The notes under the pieces were generated by a model, which did not search any database, had not been told where the DNA came from, and was given only the letters and a program-made list of their open reading frames with translations. From Alkalihalobacillus pseudalcaliphilus (GTDB lineage: Bacteria; Bacillota; Bacilli; Bacillales; Bacillaceae_D): a stretch of DNA of 64,000 nucleotides. The position numbers were made by a program, and so were the translations under genes. Shown piece after piece: positions 27,602 through 39,087 of the stretch (its first letter is position 1; each line of letters begins with the position of its first letter). Location of the stretch: NCBI GenBank assembly GCA_001038565.1, contig LFJO01000010.1:154759-218758 (forward strand). The letters run 5' to 3'.

Positions 27602-28453
27602 ATGCAATCAAATATAAAGCAGGAAAAATGGATACGTTTGTTTGTATCTTATCTGATATTGGTGTCGATGGTCATTATAATCGTTTATCCTCTTCTTTGG
27701 ACAATTGGTGCTAGTTTTAATCCGGGTAATAGTTTAATAAGTACTTCGATTATTCCGCAAAACCCTACTTTGGATCATTATCGGAATCTATTTGCTGGAA
27801 GTTCAAGTTTGCATTACACGCAATGGTATGCGAATTCGATAAAAATTAGTATTTTAACGATGATCGGTACAGTTGTTTCGGTATCTTTTACCGCGTATGC
27901 TTTTTCTAGATTTCGTTTTAAAGGTAGGAAGCGTGGTTTAACTTTGTTTTTGCTATTGCAAATGATCCCACAATTCTCCGCGTTAATCGCCCTTTTTGTC
28001 TTAGCTCAAATGTTAGGAATGATGAATAGCCATGGTCTTTTAATCCTTCTTTATATTGGTGGATTAATTCCAATGAATACCTATTTAATGAAAGGTTATA
28101 TGGATTCTATTCCGAGAGAGCTCGATGAGAGTGCAAAGATTGATGGAGCGAGCAATACGCGTATATTTATACAAATTATTATGCCGCTGTCCAAGCCGAT
28201 GTTAGCTGTCGTAGCCATTAATGGCTTTGTGGGTCCTCTTGGCGATTTTATTTTAGCGTCGATGATTTTACGTAGCCCTGATGCCTATACGCTTCCAATC
28301 GGTTTATATAATCTTGTGAATGATGTGATGGGGGCTAGTTATACAACGTTTGCAGCTGGTGCGATTTTAATTAGTATTCCGGTTGCCCTTATATTTGTAT
28401 TTTTACAGAAGAATTTTGTTTCGGGTTTAACAGCTGGAGGAACAAAAGGATAA
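27602..28453 (+). CDS. ganQ: Galacto-oligosaccharide ABC permease, MalG type
   Basis: A 283-residue CUT1 permease with six membrane helices and the EAA-like loop RELDESAKIDGASNTRIFIQI. The ATG at 27602 follows AAGGAGG by ten bases; the in-frame GTG at 27593 overlaps it. It pairs with GanP. No ATPase gene is in the locus, so it probably uses a shared MsmX-like ATPase. Confidence 0.9.
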   Translation: MQSNIKQEKWIRLFVSYLILVSMVIIIVYPLLWTIGASFNPGNSLISTSIIPQNPTLDHYRNLFAGSSSLHYTQWYANSIKISILTMIGTVVSVSFTAYAFSRFRFKGRKRGLTLFLLLQMIPQFSALIALFVLAQMLGMMNSHGLLILLYIGGLIPMNTYLMKGYMDSIPRELDESAKIDGASNTRIFIQIIMPLSKPMLAVVAINGFVGPLGDFILASMILRSPDAYTLPIGLYNLVNDVMGASYTTFAAGAILISIPVALIFVFLQKNFVSGLTAGGTKG

Positions 28454-28527
28454 GTTTGAGTGAGCCTATAATAAGTAGGCTGAATCGATAACTCACAAAG
28501 GTTTAAAAGAGGAGAATGATTAGAGTA

Positions 28528-30582
28528 ATGAATAAAAAAACGCAAGTAACAAGTGCTAATTTTATGCTTCATGGTGGTGATTATAACCCTGATCAATGGT
28601 TAGATTATCCGGAGATTTTAGCTGATGATATCCGCTTAATGAAGGTAGCGAACACCAATACATTTTCAATTGGAATCTTTGCTTGGAGTGCTTTAGAACC
28701 GACAGAAGGTCATTATCAGTTCGAATGGTTGGATCAAATCTTTGAAAATATAACAAGTATTGGTGGCAGAGTTATTTTAGCAACCCCAAGTGGGGCACGA
28801 CCTGCTTGGATGTCAGAGAAATACCCGGAAGTGTTAAGGGTCGATGCTTATAGACGCAAGCAATTACATGGTGGACGACATAATCATTGTTTCAGTTCAG
28901 CCATCTACCGTGAAAAAACACAACAAATGAACCGACTGTTAGTAGAGCGTTATGGGAATCATCCGTCGCTATTGATGTGGCATATTTCCAATGAATATGG
29001 AGGGGAATGTCATTGTGACCATTGTCAAGAGGCATTTCGTGAATGGCTAAGAGTCAAATATCTAGATAATTTGAAAGCTTTAAATCATGCTTGGTGGGGC
29101 CCCTTTTGGAGTCATACGATTAGTGATTGGTCACAAATTGAATCTCCTTCACCAATTGGAGAAAGTATGGTGCATGGTCTTAACTTAGATTGGCGTCGTT
29201 TTGTGACGGATCAGACGATAGGTTTCTATGAAAATGAGATTGTTCCACTGAGGGAATTAACGCCAGATATTCCGATAACTACGAACTTTATGGCAGATAC
29301 CTTTGATTTAATTCCATTTCAAAGCTTAGACTATAGTAAATTTTCTAAACATCTAGATGTCATTAGCTGGGATGCTTATCCTGCCTGGCATAATGATTGG
29401 GAAAGTACAGCAAATCTTGCAATGAAAGTCGGTTTTATCAACGACTTATACCGTAGTTTGAAGCAACAACCGTTTTTATTAATGGAATCGACACCAAGTG
29501 GTGTGAATTGGCATCCTGTTAACAAAGCAAAACGTCCTGGTATGCATCTACTTTCTGCGATGCAAATGGTTGCACATGGTTCAGATAGTATTTTATATTT
29601 CCAGTGGAGAAAATCACGTGGTTCTTCGGAAAAGTTTCATGGTGCTGTTGTTGATCATGATAATAACTCTAATAATCGTGTATTCCAAGATGTGGCACGG
29701 GTTGGAGATACATTAGAAAATCTCTCAGAGGTTGTAGGGACAAACCGTCAAGCAGATGTTGCGATTTTATATGATTGGGAAAGTAACTGGGCGCTAAATG
29801 ATGCACAAGGGTTTGGCATGGAGACAAAGCAGTATCCGCAAACGCTTCAAGAGCATTATCGTTATTTTTGGGAGCAGGATATTCCTGTCGATGTGATTAC
29901 AAAGGAAGAAAAATTTGATTCATATCGATTGTTGATTGTGCCGATGCTTTATTTAATGAGTGAAGAAACGATAGAGCGCTTGAAGTCATATGTAGCAAAT
30001 GGCGGTCATTTGGTTATGAGTTATTTGAGTGGAATTGTTAATGAACATGATTTAACGTATTTAGGTGGTTGGCATCAATCATTACAAGATATTTTCGGAT
30101 TAGAGCCAAAGGAAACCGATACATACTATCCGACTGACGAAAATGTCGTGATATTTCAAGGACATGCTTATACAGTAAAAGACTATGCAACGGTTATTTC
30201 TGCAAAAGGCGCCAAGGTGGAAGCGATTTATCAAAAGGATTTTTATGCAGAAACAGCCGCAGTAACAAGTCACTCTTATCAAGAAGGAAAAGCTTATTAC
30301 ATTGGTGCTAGGATAGAGGCGTCGTTTCAACGTGACTTTTATAGCCAACTGGTGAGTGACCTTCAATTAGAGCCTGTATGGAAAGTGAAACATGAAGAAG
30401 GGGTCTCTGTTCAAGCGAGAGAAGATTTAACGAATTATTATATGTTTGTGATGAATTTCACCGAACAAAAGCAATCAATTGAGTTTGAAAGCACGGTCTA
30501 TGATATGAAGTCAAATGAAGAACTGAATCGTCAACAAGAATTGACACCATATGAAGTATTGATTGTCAGGCGGCCTAAATAA
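28528..30582 (+). CDS. ganA: Beta-galactosidase, GH42
   Basis: A 684-residue intracellular enzyme that removes galactose from imported galacto-oligosaccharides. The (beta/alpha)8 domain begins MLHGGDYNPDQW. The acid/base is Glu156 in HISNEYGG, the nucleophile Glu320 in LLMESTPSGVNW, and a zinc cluster is formed by the Cys in ECHCDHC. Trimerisation and C-terminal beta domains follow (VVMSYLSGIVNEHD-like region near 495). The start is uncertain: ATG at 28516 touches GAGGAG, while ATG at 28528 is 13 bases away. Confidence 0.93.
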   Translation: MNKKTQVTSANFMLHGGDYNPDQWLDYPEILADDIRLMKVANTNTFSIGIFAWSALEPTEGHYQFEWLDQIFENITSIGGRVILATPSGARPAWMSEKYPEVLRVDAYRRKQLHGGRHNHCFSSAIYREKTQQMNRLLVERYGNHPSLLMWHISNEYGGECHCDHCQEAFREWLRVKYLDNLKALNHAWWGPFWSHTISDWSQIESPSPIGESMVHGLNLDWRRFVTDQTIGFYENEIVPLRELTPDIPITTNFMADTFDLIPFQSLDYSKFSKHLDVISWDAYPAWHNDWESTANLAMKVGFINDLYRSLKQQPFLLMESTPSGVNWHPVNKAKRPGMHLLSAMQMVAHGSDSILYFQWRKSRGSSEKFHGAVVDHDNNSNNRVFQDVARVGDTLENLSEVVGTNRQADVAILYDWESNWALNDAQGFGMETKQYPQTLQEHYRYFWEQDIPVDVITKEEKFDSYRLLIVPMLYLMSEETIERLKSYVANGGHLVMSYLSGIVNEHDLTYLGGWHQSLQDIFGLEPKETDTYYPTDENVVIFQGHAYTVKDYATVISAKGAKVEAIYQKDFYAETAAVTSHSYQEGKAYYIGARIEASFQRDFYSQLVSDLQLEPVWKVKHEEGVSVQAREDLTNYYMFVMNFTEQKQSIEFESTVYDMKSNEELNRQQELTPYEVLIVRRPK

Positions 30583-30593
30583 AATAAGCGAAT

Positions 30594-30640
30594 GAGAAGA
30601 CACCCTAGAATGAAGAAGGAACCGAGGTGTCTTCTCTTTT
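30594..30640 (+). terminator. Stem-loop between ganA and ganB
   Basis: GAGAAGACACC and GGTGTCTTCTC make a perfect 11-bp stem with a 21-base loop, followed by TTTT. It should lower or separate expression of the surface galactanase from the intracellular enzymes. Confidence 0.75.
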
Positions 30641-30642
30641 AA

Positions 30643-32940
<2,298 letters not shown>

Positions 32941-33103
32941 AAGATAAAACTATAGTTTTCCGCCTCCACATAAACATATAATAAACTTGGTTATACGGTG
33001 GCTTTTCATTCAATTCGCTTTGCTCTTTGAATTGTGATATTTGTTTTTAATTGGATTTAGCTTGTTTATTAGACTGCTCTTGATTACTTTTTATTTATTT
33101 TAT

Positions 33104-33282
33104 ATGAAAGTTAGTGTGAACATAGAGCGTTCTCGTTGCTACAGAAATGCTCGCTCCGCGTCTTGCGGGGTGGCTCCGAACTAACCGGCTTCGCCGGTGG
33201 ATTTCGGCTCTGCCACTATTTCCCGCGAGAGTCTCCGCGGCATTTCTTCCGCTGGGTATTGGTGCGTCTTATACACTTTCAT
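33104..33282 (+). repeat. Dispersed repeat B, copy 2
   Basis: It runs from ATGAAAGT (33104) to ACTTTCAT (33275-33282), so its two edges are inverted copies of one octamer, and the right edge is shared with the palindromic unit that follows. The GC-rich body matches 22861-23022. Confidence 0.75.
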
Positions 33283-33332
33283 TCTTGTTTGTCGGAGCTA
33301 AAATCAGCTCCGACACTAACAAAAATGAAAGT
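33275..33332. repeat. Palindromic hairpin unit (GTCGGAGC stem)
   Basis: ACTTTCAT ... ATGAAAGT enclose a hairpin GTCGGAGC/GCTCCGAC with the loop TAAAATCA; TTGTT/AACAA also pair. It is a near-perfect 58-base palindrome. Confidence 0.8.
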
Positions 33333-33573
33333 CATCTATCGCCACCATAAGATATCAAGGATTTGTGCAGATACTGAGGCAAAACCTTGGAGTATAAATG
33401 AAAGTGAGGATTAGTCCTTTCCAACTCAGCTCTTGATTCAATTTGGTTTTGCTTCTTTATCTATTGGTAGTACATTATTGTTTAAATCATTTTTTTGTAT
33501 GAGAAGATCACTAACCAAGAAGCCTGCATCAACCGGAGCGATCTTCGAAGAAGAGCACATCGCTTCTAGGGTA

Positions 33574-33635
33574 ACTTTCATACAAAACGCCCATGTCGGA
33601 GCAAAAATGACTCCGACACCAACAAAGATGAAAGT
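33574..33635. repeat. Palindromic hairpin unit (GTCGGAG stem)
   Basis: The same design as 33275-33332: ACTTTCAT at 33574, stem GTCGGAG/CTCCGAC around CAAAAATGA, and ATGAAAGT at 33628-33635. Flank ACAAAACGCCCAT matches the unit at 33882. Confidence 0.8.
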
Positions 33636-33731
33636 GGTGTCTGGCTCTTTAACTGGTGGAACTTCATTTAATTTGATTTTGTCTTTTTCATTTAAAAGAA
33701 TGGTGTTAGATTTTTTTATTTGAGATTTAGC

Positions 33732-33889
33732 AGTAAACCAGCGGGCGAGTCATGCGGAGACTCCCGTGAGACGTAGTGGCAGAGCTGAGATCCAGCGGAG
33801 TAGCCGATTAGCTCCGCACCACTTGATTGTTCTCGGAGCATGATTTTCGGTAGCGATGAGCAACGCTTCGTGTTCGCACTAACTTCCAT
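33732..33889 (-). repeat. Dispersed repeat B, copy 3 (inverted)
   Basis: On the minus strand it begins ATGGAAGT and carries GTGCGAACACGAAGCG and GAGCTAATCGGCTACTCCGC, as in the copy at 22861. Its edge ACTTCCAT (33882-33889) is also the first edge of the repeat A copy that follows. Confidence 0.75.
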
Positions 33890-34107
33890 ACAAAACCCAC
33901 ATGGCGAAGCCCCAGTCACTTCGCCACCAACAAAGATGAAAGTAGTGGCGACTTTTTAAACATTTGGCACGTTTACAACTCGATCACCATCAGGAGTTAG
34001 CCGCACAAACAGGGAGCACTGTCCTGCTAAGGTCATCTATCGCGAGATGGATGACGAGCTAACTTCACGGCACAAACTATCGTCCCTAAGTGCACTTTCA
34101 TACAAAA
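33882..34107 (+). repeat. Dispersed repeat A, complete copy
   Basis: It begins with a palindromic unit (33882-33943; stem GGCGAAG/CTTCGCC) and continues with the long module to ACTTTCATACAAAA at 34094-34107. By eye it is very similar to 17511-17730. Confidence 0.8.
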
Positions 34108-34138
34108 AGCTGCCCCATCTATAAATGAGGCAGCTTTT
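34104..34138 (-). terminator. Terminator of the receiver-domain gene
   Basis: On the minus strand AAAAGCTGCC and GGCAGCTTTTT pair, with inner TCAT/ATGG-type pairing, and end in a T-run. It overlaps the right edge of repeat A. Confidence 0.75.
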
Positions 34139-34157
34139 CCAATAAAAACTCAGAAGT

Positions 34158-34538
34158 CTAATGTGCTGAGCTTAGAAGTAAACCCGATTCAAAAATCGGT
34201 TCCAAACAATCCCGAAATTCCTGAATCGTAAATGGCTTATGAATAAAAATAAGCTGATGAACATCCGAATGATAAGCAGGCTGATGTTCTGTCGTCATGA
34301 TGACAATCACTTTTCTCTCGTCTATTTTATCTATCTCTGTTAAGACGTCTGTGATAGGGATATCATCTAATTGGTCACTTATCATGTAAACATCACTTTC
34401 CAAAGAAGAAACTGTATGTAGAAAAGAATGACCACCGTCAAATGCATGAACATGAATCCCCATCTTATGTAAGTGGTACTCAATCAATGTTGCATGAGCT
34501 GGTTCACTTTCAAGTAAAGCTATAACATGATGACTCAT
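34158..34538 (-). CDS. Stand-alone receiver (CheY-like) protein, divergent
   Basis: A 126-residue single-domain protein with the receiver pattern. ALLESEP stands where the acidic pair (DD) lies in typical receivers, Asp in YMISDQLDD lies at the phosphoacceptor position, TTE is the Thr site and HKPF the Lys-Pro switch. The acidic pocket is altered (Glu-Ser for Asp-Asp), so it may be phosphorylated weakly or not at all. There is no output domain, and no kinase gene is adjacent. GGAGGAG precedes the ATG by four bases. Confidence 0.65.
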   Translation of the reverse strand: MSHHVIALLESEPAHATLIEYHLHKMGIHVHAFDGGHSFLHTVSSLESDVYMISDQLDDIPITDVLTEIDKIDERKVIVIMTTEHQPAYHSDVHQLIFIHKPFTIQEFRDCLEPIFESGLLLSSAH

Positions 34539-34648
34539 GAAGCTCCTCCACCCCTAATAATGATTTCTATACTTCTATCTTAAAAGCTATACTCGTACAA
34601 TTCAATGATTAATTTTATCCTTTAATTGGCTAAATATAATAGGACTTT

Positions 34649-35128
34649 TTACCGTTTATATTCCCCGCTTTTGCCCCCCGTTTTTCTGGATAAAAAGGTT
34701 TGTCCAATGATCATCCCTTTATCGATTGCTTTACACATATCATAAATCGTTAAGGCTGTTGCACTAGCTGCGGTTAAAGCTTCCATCTCTACACCTGTTT
34801 TGCCTTCGGTTTTAACCTCAACCGTTATATGAAGGATGGATTCTGATTGATGATTTTCCCATTCGAATTCAATATTAACCCCATTAAGCGAGAGGGGATG
34901 ACACATTGGTATCCACTGTGATGTATTTTTGGCGGCCATCACACCAGCAATTTGCGCTACCGCCAATACATCGCCTTTACCAATCTTTCCTTGTTCCATT
35001 TTTTCATAAATCTCGTTCGAAACTTGAATGCTTGATTTTGCAATGGCTGTTCGTACGGTTACATCTTTGCTCGAAATATCGACCATTTTTGCTCTACCTT
35101 GTTCATTAAAATGTGTAAGTTTATCCAT
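34649..35128 (-). CDS. moaC: Cyclic pyranopterin monophosphate synthase MoaC
   Basis: A 159-residue enzyme that turns the MoaA product into cyclic pyranopterin monophosphate in molybdenum-cofactor synthesis. [21 protein letters not shown] and [12 protein letters not shown] are family motifs. Of two adjacent ATG codons I take the second (7 bases from GGAGG); the first at 35131 is equally possible. It diverges from moaB; moaA is not in the window. Confidence 0.95.
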   Translation of the reverse strand: MDKLTHFNEQGRAKMVDISSKDVTVRTAIAKSSIQVSNEIYEKMEQGKIGKGDVLAVAQIAGVMAAKNTSQWIPMCHPLSLNGVNIEFEWENHQSESILHITVEVKTEGKTGVEMEALTAASATALTIYDMCKAIDKGMIIGQTFLSRKTGGKSGEYKR

Positions 35129-35318
35129 CATTTTTCCTCCAGATCTTATCGTCTTGGTTTAGTATAAGCTAAATGCTTAGATTTTGAAAATAAGAATGGA
35201 AGTTTCGAGCCCGCTCCGTGACAGGGTGAAATATCTGAATAATACTACTCTTTTTAAGAAAGTCTGAACTTGTGCTAAAATAAGCATACAATGAATCGTG
35301 AAGAAAGGGGTTTTGGCT

Positions 35319-35831
35319 ATGTCAGTTTCTGAGCATAAAGCAGCCGCAAAGCAAGCTATTCGCTGTACGGTCATAACCGTTTCAGATACAAGAACAGAAG
35401 AAACAGACTCAGGCGGTGCTCTATTAATGCAAATGTTAAAAGACGCTGGTCATATCGTTGAACATTATTTCATTATTCAAGATGAAACGTTGATGATTCA
35501 AGAAAAGATAAAAACCATTGCGTCATTAAAGAGTTCAGATGCCATTTTATTAACGGGTGGTACAGGTATAGCAAAAAGAGACCATACATATGAAGCGGTA
35601 CAAGTATTGTTAAATAAAGAAATGACGGGGTTTGGTGAGTTATTTCGTTATTTAAGTTTTGTGGAGGACATCGGTTCCGCCGCCATATTAAGCCGAGCTG
35701 TTGCCGGTGTTTATCAAGATACGGCAGTGTTTTCTATGCCTGGGTCTAGGGGAGCTATTAGGCTTGCGATGCAGCGTTTAATTTTACCAGAACTCGGACA
35801 TGTCGTTCGTGAAATAAAAAAAGATTTATAA
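35319..35831 (+). CDS. moaB: Molybdenum cofactor biosynthesis protein MoaB
   Basis: A 170-residue MoaB/Mog-type molybdopterin adenylyltransferase fold protein. TVITVSDTRTEETDSGG and LLTGGTGIAKRDHTYEAV are the substrate-binding motifs. The ATG at 35319 follows AAAGGGG by eight bases and gives a length normal for bacilli; the frame opens earlier at 35298. It starts the rightward group moaB-moeA-mobB-moaE-moaD. Confidence 0.93.
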   Translation: MSVSEHKAAAKQAIRCTVITVSDTRTEETDSGGALLMQMLKDAGHIVEHYFIIQDETLMIQEKIKTIASLKSSDAILLTGGTGIAKRDHTYEAVQVLLNKEMTGFGELFRYLSFVEDIGSAAILSRAVAGVYQDTAVFSMPGSRGAIRLAMQRLILPELGHVVREIKKDL

Positions 35832-35853
35832 TGGATGTAGGGAAGGTGATTGT

Positions 35854-37116
35854 ATGGTGGAAAAAAGAAAACCAATTCAAGTTGCAGAGGCTGTCTCAGC
35901 TGTTTTAGAATTTGCCAAAACGAGTGAAACAGAACTTGTCTCTATTGATGATTGCGATGGACGTTATTTAGCATCTGATTTGGTAGCTGATCATGATGTA
36001 CCGCCTTTTGACCGTTCACCACTTGATGGTTTTGCGATTAGAGCTACAGATACAGAAGGGGTATCAGAATCAGAACCGAAAAAGTTTAAAGTCATTGAGG
36101 AAATTGGAGCAGGGAGTGTGGCAACACAGATTCCGGGTGCAGGTGAAGCCATTCGTATTATGACAGGTGCTCAAATCCCTCAAGGAACAGATACGATTGT
36201 GATGTTTGAATTAGTTTCTGAATATAAAGAAGATGAACAAGCTTTCTTTACTCTAAAACAGAGCTTTCAACCGGGTGATAACATTTCTTTTCAAGGTGAG
36301 GATGTAAAAAAGGGGCAAAGCCTGACACCGAGAGGTACAAAAATAACACCGGGTATTAAAGCGTTACTTGCGACATTTGGTTATGCAAAGGTGGTTGTTT
36401 TTAAAAAGCCTCGAATAGGTATTATTGCAACAGGCAGTGAGCTGCTTGGTGTCGATGAACAGCTTCAGCCTGGGAAAATTCGAAATAGTAATGCCTACAT
36501 GGTCGCTTCTCAAATTAAGAAGGCAGGAGCTGTGCCGGTTTATCTTGGACAACTTGTTGATGATCTCGAAGAAAGCTTTTGTAAAATAGATACAGAACTA
36601 CAAAATGTTGATATGCTTATTACAACTGGTGGCGTATCAGTCGGGGATTTTGATTTATTACCAGCCATATATCAGCGTTTAGGTGCGAACGTATTATTTA
36701 ATAAAATTGCGATGAGACCAGGAAGTGTAACGACGGTGGCAGAAGTAGAGGGTAAGCTATTATTCGGGCTATCAGGAAATCCGTCCGCTTGTTTTGTCGG
36801 GTTTGAATTACTTGTCCGTCCGATTATCTTAACAAGTTTTCTTTCTACAAAACCGCATTTACAAAAAGTAAAAGCGACATTAACGGTCGGGCAATCAAAA
36901 GCAAATCCCTTCACTCGTTTTATACGAAGCTCTGCCGAGTTTAAAGAAGGTCAGTTAGAGGTAAAGCCTACAGGACTAGATAAATCAGGAGTAGTTGGCT
37001 CGTTAGCCAATGCCAATGCTTTGACAATGCTACCTGGAGGAACCGATCCTTTTCCACAGCACTCAACGGTGGATGTTTTATTATTAGAAGGAGAAGGAAG
37101 CGAATGGCCATGGTAG
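35854..37116 (+). CDS. moeA: Molybdopterin molybdenumtransferase MoeA
   Basis: A 420-residue enzyme that inserts molybdate into adenylylated molybdopterin. DVPPFDRSPLDGFAI, IMTGAQIPQGTDTIVM, TTGGVSVGDFDLLP and GLSGNPSACF are the family's marks across its domains. It overlaps mobB by 13 bases. Confidence 0.95.
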   Translation: MVEKRKPIQVAEAVSAVLEFAKTSETELVSIDDCDGRYLASDLVADHDVPPFDRSPLDGFAIRATDTEGVSESEPKKFKVIEEIGAGSVATQIPGAGEAIRIMTGAQIPQGTDTIVMFELVSEYKEDEQAFFTLKQSFQPGDNISFQGEDVKKGQSLTPRGTKITPGIKALLATFGYAKVVVFKKPRIGIIATGSELLGVDEQLQPGKIRNSNAYMVASQIKKAGAVPVYLGQLVDDLEESFCKIDTELQNVDMLITTGGVSVGDFDLLPAIYQRLGANVLFNKIAMRPGSVTTVAEVEGKLLFGLSGNPSACFVGFELLVRPIILTSFLSTKPHLQKVKATLTVGQSKANPFTRFIRSSAEFKEGQLEVKPTGLDKSGVVGSLANANALTMLPGGTDPFPQHSTVDVLLLEGEGSEWPW

Positions 37117-37631
37117 TTGAGCCAATCATTTGGCAAATAAGTGGTTATAGTAATCGAGGTAAAACAACTCTCGTAGAAGCACTTATAAAAAAAATAACAG
37201 CTCATTCATTAAAAGTAGCGACCATTAAACATCACGGACACGGGAAAAAATTGGCTGCTTTAGATACGGGTAAGGATTCGTGGAAGCACAGACAGGCTGG
37301 AGCAATGGGCAGCGCAGTTTTTGCAGCCGAAACTTTGCAAATTCAATTAATGAATGACGTTGAGTGGGAGCTTGAGGATTTACTACCTTTATACAAAAAA
37401 GCTCGATTAGATATTATCCTGATTGAAGGATTCAAAAATAAACATTATCCCAAGTTAGTGATTATTAAAGAGGAATCGGATTGGGTGTTATTGCAGGAAT
37501 TACATAACATTGAAGCCGTGCTTGTTTGGGATAAGCAGCTCATAAAAAATAGACAAGAAACGATACCATATTTTTTGATTGATGATATTGACCAAATCAG
37601 CAAATGGTTATTTGGAAAATGGGGAGTGTAA
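37104..37631 (+). CDS. mobB: Molybdopterin-guanine dinucleotide biosynthesis protein MobB
   Basis: A 175-residue P-loop protein thought to assist GTP binding in the guanylylation of the cofactor. Walker A is GYSNRGKTT, which is a variant (normally GxxxxGKT with Gly-Lys-Thr intact here); the motif KHHGHG and DIILIEGFK follow. mobA is not in the window. Confidence 0.9.
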   Translation: MAMVVEPIIWQISGYSNRGKTTLVEALIKKITAHSLKVATIKHHGHGKKLAALDTGKDSWKHRQAGAMGSAVFAAETLQIQLMNDVEWELEDLLPLYKKARLDIILIEGFKNKHYPKLVIIKEESDWVLLQELHNIEAVLVWDKQLIKNRQETIPYFLIDDIDQISKWLFGKWGV

Positions 37632-37632
37632 G

Positions 37633-38106
37633 ATGGAAACTAAACAGTTCTTACTAACAGATAGCGAGATTCATATCCAAGATGTTGTAGCGAAGGTCGA
37701 GGATCGCAATGCGGGTGCCATTAATTGTTTCATTGGTACGGTGCGTGAATTAACACACGGGAAGAAAACGTTGTATTTAGCTTATGAGGCGTATATCCCA
37801 ATGGCCGAGAAAAAGCTTGCTCAGATTGGTTCTGAAATTCAGGAGCGTTGGCAGAATACGAAGGTAGCGATTACTCATCGGATTGGTGAATTACAAATTA
37901 GTGATGTTGCCGTTGTTATCGCAGTTTCGACTCCTCACCGGAACGATTCATATGAAGCAAGTCGATATGCGATTGAACGAATTAAAGAGATTGTACCTAT
38001 TTGGAAAAAAGAGCACTGGGAAGATGGTCAAAAGTGGATTGGTGACCAATTAGAGAAAAAGGCATACCCGGAAGGGGCCCCAGGAACGGAGGATTTAAAT
38101 GATTAA
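37633..38106 (+). CDS. moaE: Molybdopterin synthase catalytic subunit MoaE
   Basis: A 157-residue large subunit of molybdopterin synthase. AGAINCFIGTVRELTHGK, HRIGELQISDVAVVIAVS and PIWKKEHWEDGQKWI carry the catalytic lysines. The ATG at 37633 follows GGGGAG one base after the mobB stop; the frame runs further up inside mobB but without a start signal. It overlaps moaD by eight bases. Confidence 0.95.
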   Translation: METKQFLLTDSEIHIQDVVAKVEDRNAGAINCFIGTVRELTHGKKTLYLAYEAYIPMAEKKLAQIGSEIQERWQNTKVAITHRIGELQISDVAVVIAVSTPHRNDSYEASRYAIERIKEIVPIWKKEHWEDGQKWIGDQLEKKAYPEGAPGTEDLND

Positions 38107-38335
38107 AGTATTATTATTTGCAGAACTTAGTGAGCAAGCAAATGCATCTGAGCTAGAGTTAGATGTTGTAGGTCAAACCATTGCTCAGCTCAAGGAGATT
38201 TTAGCTCATGATTTTCCAAACATGTCTATTTCAAATGGAACGATGATAGCTGTAAATGAAGAGTATGCTTTAGATGAGCAGGTAATTAATAAAGGTGATG
38301 TCATCGCATTAATTCCCCCTGTAAGTGGTGGTTAA
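38099..38335 (+). CDS. moaD: Molybdopterin synthase sulfur carrier MoaD
   Basis: A 78-residue ubiquitin-like protein that ends PPVSGG; the terminal Gly-Gly is the site of thiocarboxylation. It forms the synthase with MoaE and is last in the group. No activating MoeB is in the window. Confidence 0.95.
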   Translation: MIKVLLFAELSEQANASELELDVVGQTIAQLKEILAHDFPNMSISNGTMIAVNEEYALDEQVINKGDVIALIPPVSGG

Positions 38336-38401
38336 CGGTTGAACACACGTTGTATGTATTCTGAATAAGCTATCTATATAAGAAGTTATGGTGGTGAGGA
38401 C

Positions 38402-39087
38402 ATGGAGGGCAAATACGGTGATTAGCAGGAGCGTGGGTTCAAGCATTAGGAAACTTATATGCAGCACTGGGTTCATCTTTGCCTGAAAGTCAGGAAGTAC
38501 GATCACATCAATTGAATGTTTATGGAAATGAACTTCAAGCTTTTGGTGGAGGGGTTCAATATGTTAGTGCCTTACAAGTTCAGAGAGAAGATGAGATAAG
38601 TGGTAAGACAGAAGACGAGCAGCAGGGCCATCGCTCAGCTGCTTTAACTTTGTTTTTTGGCCCTTTTGGATTTCCTGATGTCGGGCGGGTGGATGGATGG
38701 GAAGATGCTGGAGGTATCATTGGTGTTTCAGGGAATATATTCTCGTTATTTGGTTTAACGGATATTGTCACATCGGTTAAAGCAGAGCAAGAGATATTGG
38801 GGGTTGGTGGTAATTTCCTACAATCTTTAGGAGCGTTTATTTCTACCCTCGCTTCAAGTGACGAGCCTTATACTTTAGCTTATCTTGGTGGAGTGTGGCA
38901 GTTTGTAGGAGCTGGCTTACAAGGAATTGCCGGATTAATAAAAGGGGTAGATTGGTTGAATATATTTGGGTCATGGGTCCAGTTTCTTGGTGCTCTTTTT
39001 GTCGCTATTGCTATCATGGTAGAATTAGAAATAGAAGTCACTCAAAGTAGGGGAGCTTATGAAGGATTTTTTAATCAAATATGTTGA
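38402..39087 (+). pseudogene. Repetitive hydrophobic protein gene, apparent frameshift near the 5' end
   Basis: The body (frame of TTG 38479) encodes repeated units of the type GAWVQALGN, GNELQAFGGG, GNFLQSLGAF and GSWVQFLGAL, and resembles proteins labelled DUF6944 repetitive family, as far as I recall. The natural start is ATG 38402 after GGTGGTGAGG, matching the start of the second copy at 39693, but that frame stops at 38423 after seven codons. One missing base near 38423 (GATTTAGCA expected) would restore it. Without it there is no ATG or GTG for the body. Either a recent mutation, a base-calling error or recoding explains this. The 3' end overlaps the next gene by 29 bases. Confidence 0.6.

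Larger units (their letters stand above)
32941..34157. other. Repeat-filled intergenic region
   Basis: The 1217 bases between ganB and the receiver gene hold repeat B copies at 33104-33282 and 33732-33889, palindromic units at 33275-33332 and 33574-33635, repeat A at 33882-34107 and a terminator. Several pairs share a joint octamer. 32941-33103 and 33333-33573 show no gene; the latter has short strings like CATCTATCGCCACC that could be repeat remnants. Confidence 0.7.

Noticed and set aside
35129-35318. Possible molybdenum-cofactor riboswitch between moaC and moaB
   Set aside because: The 190-base divergent gap has no recognisable match to the Moco RNA core by eye.
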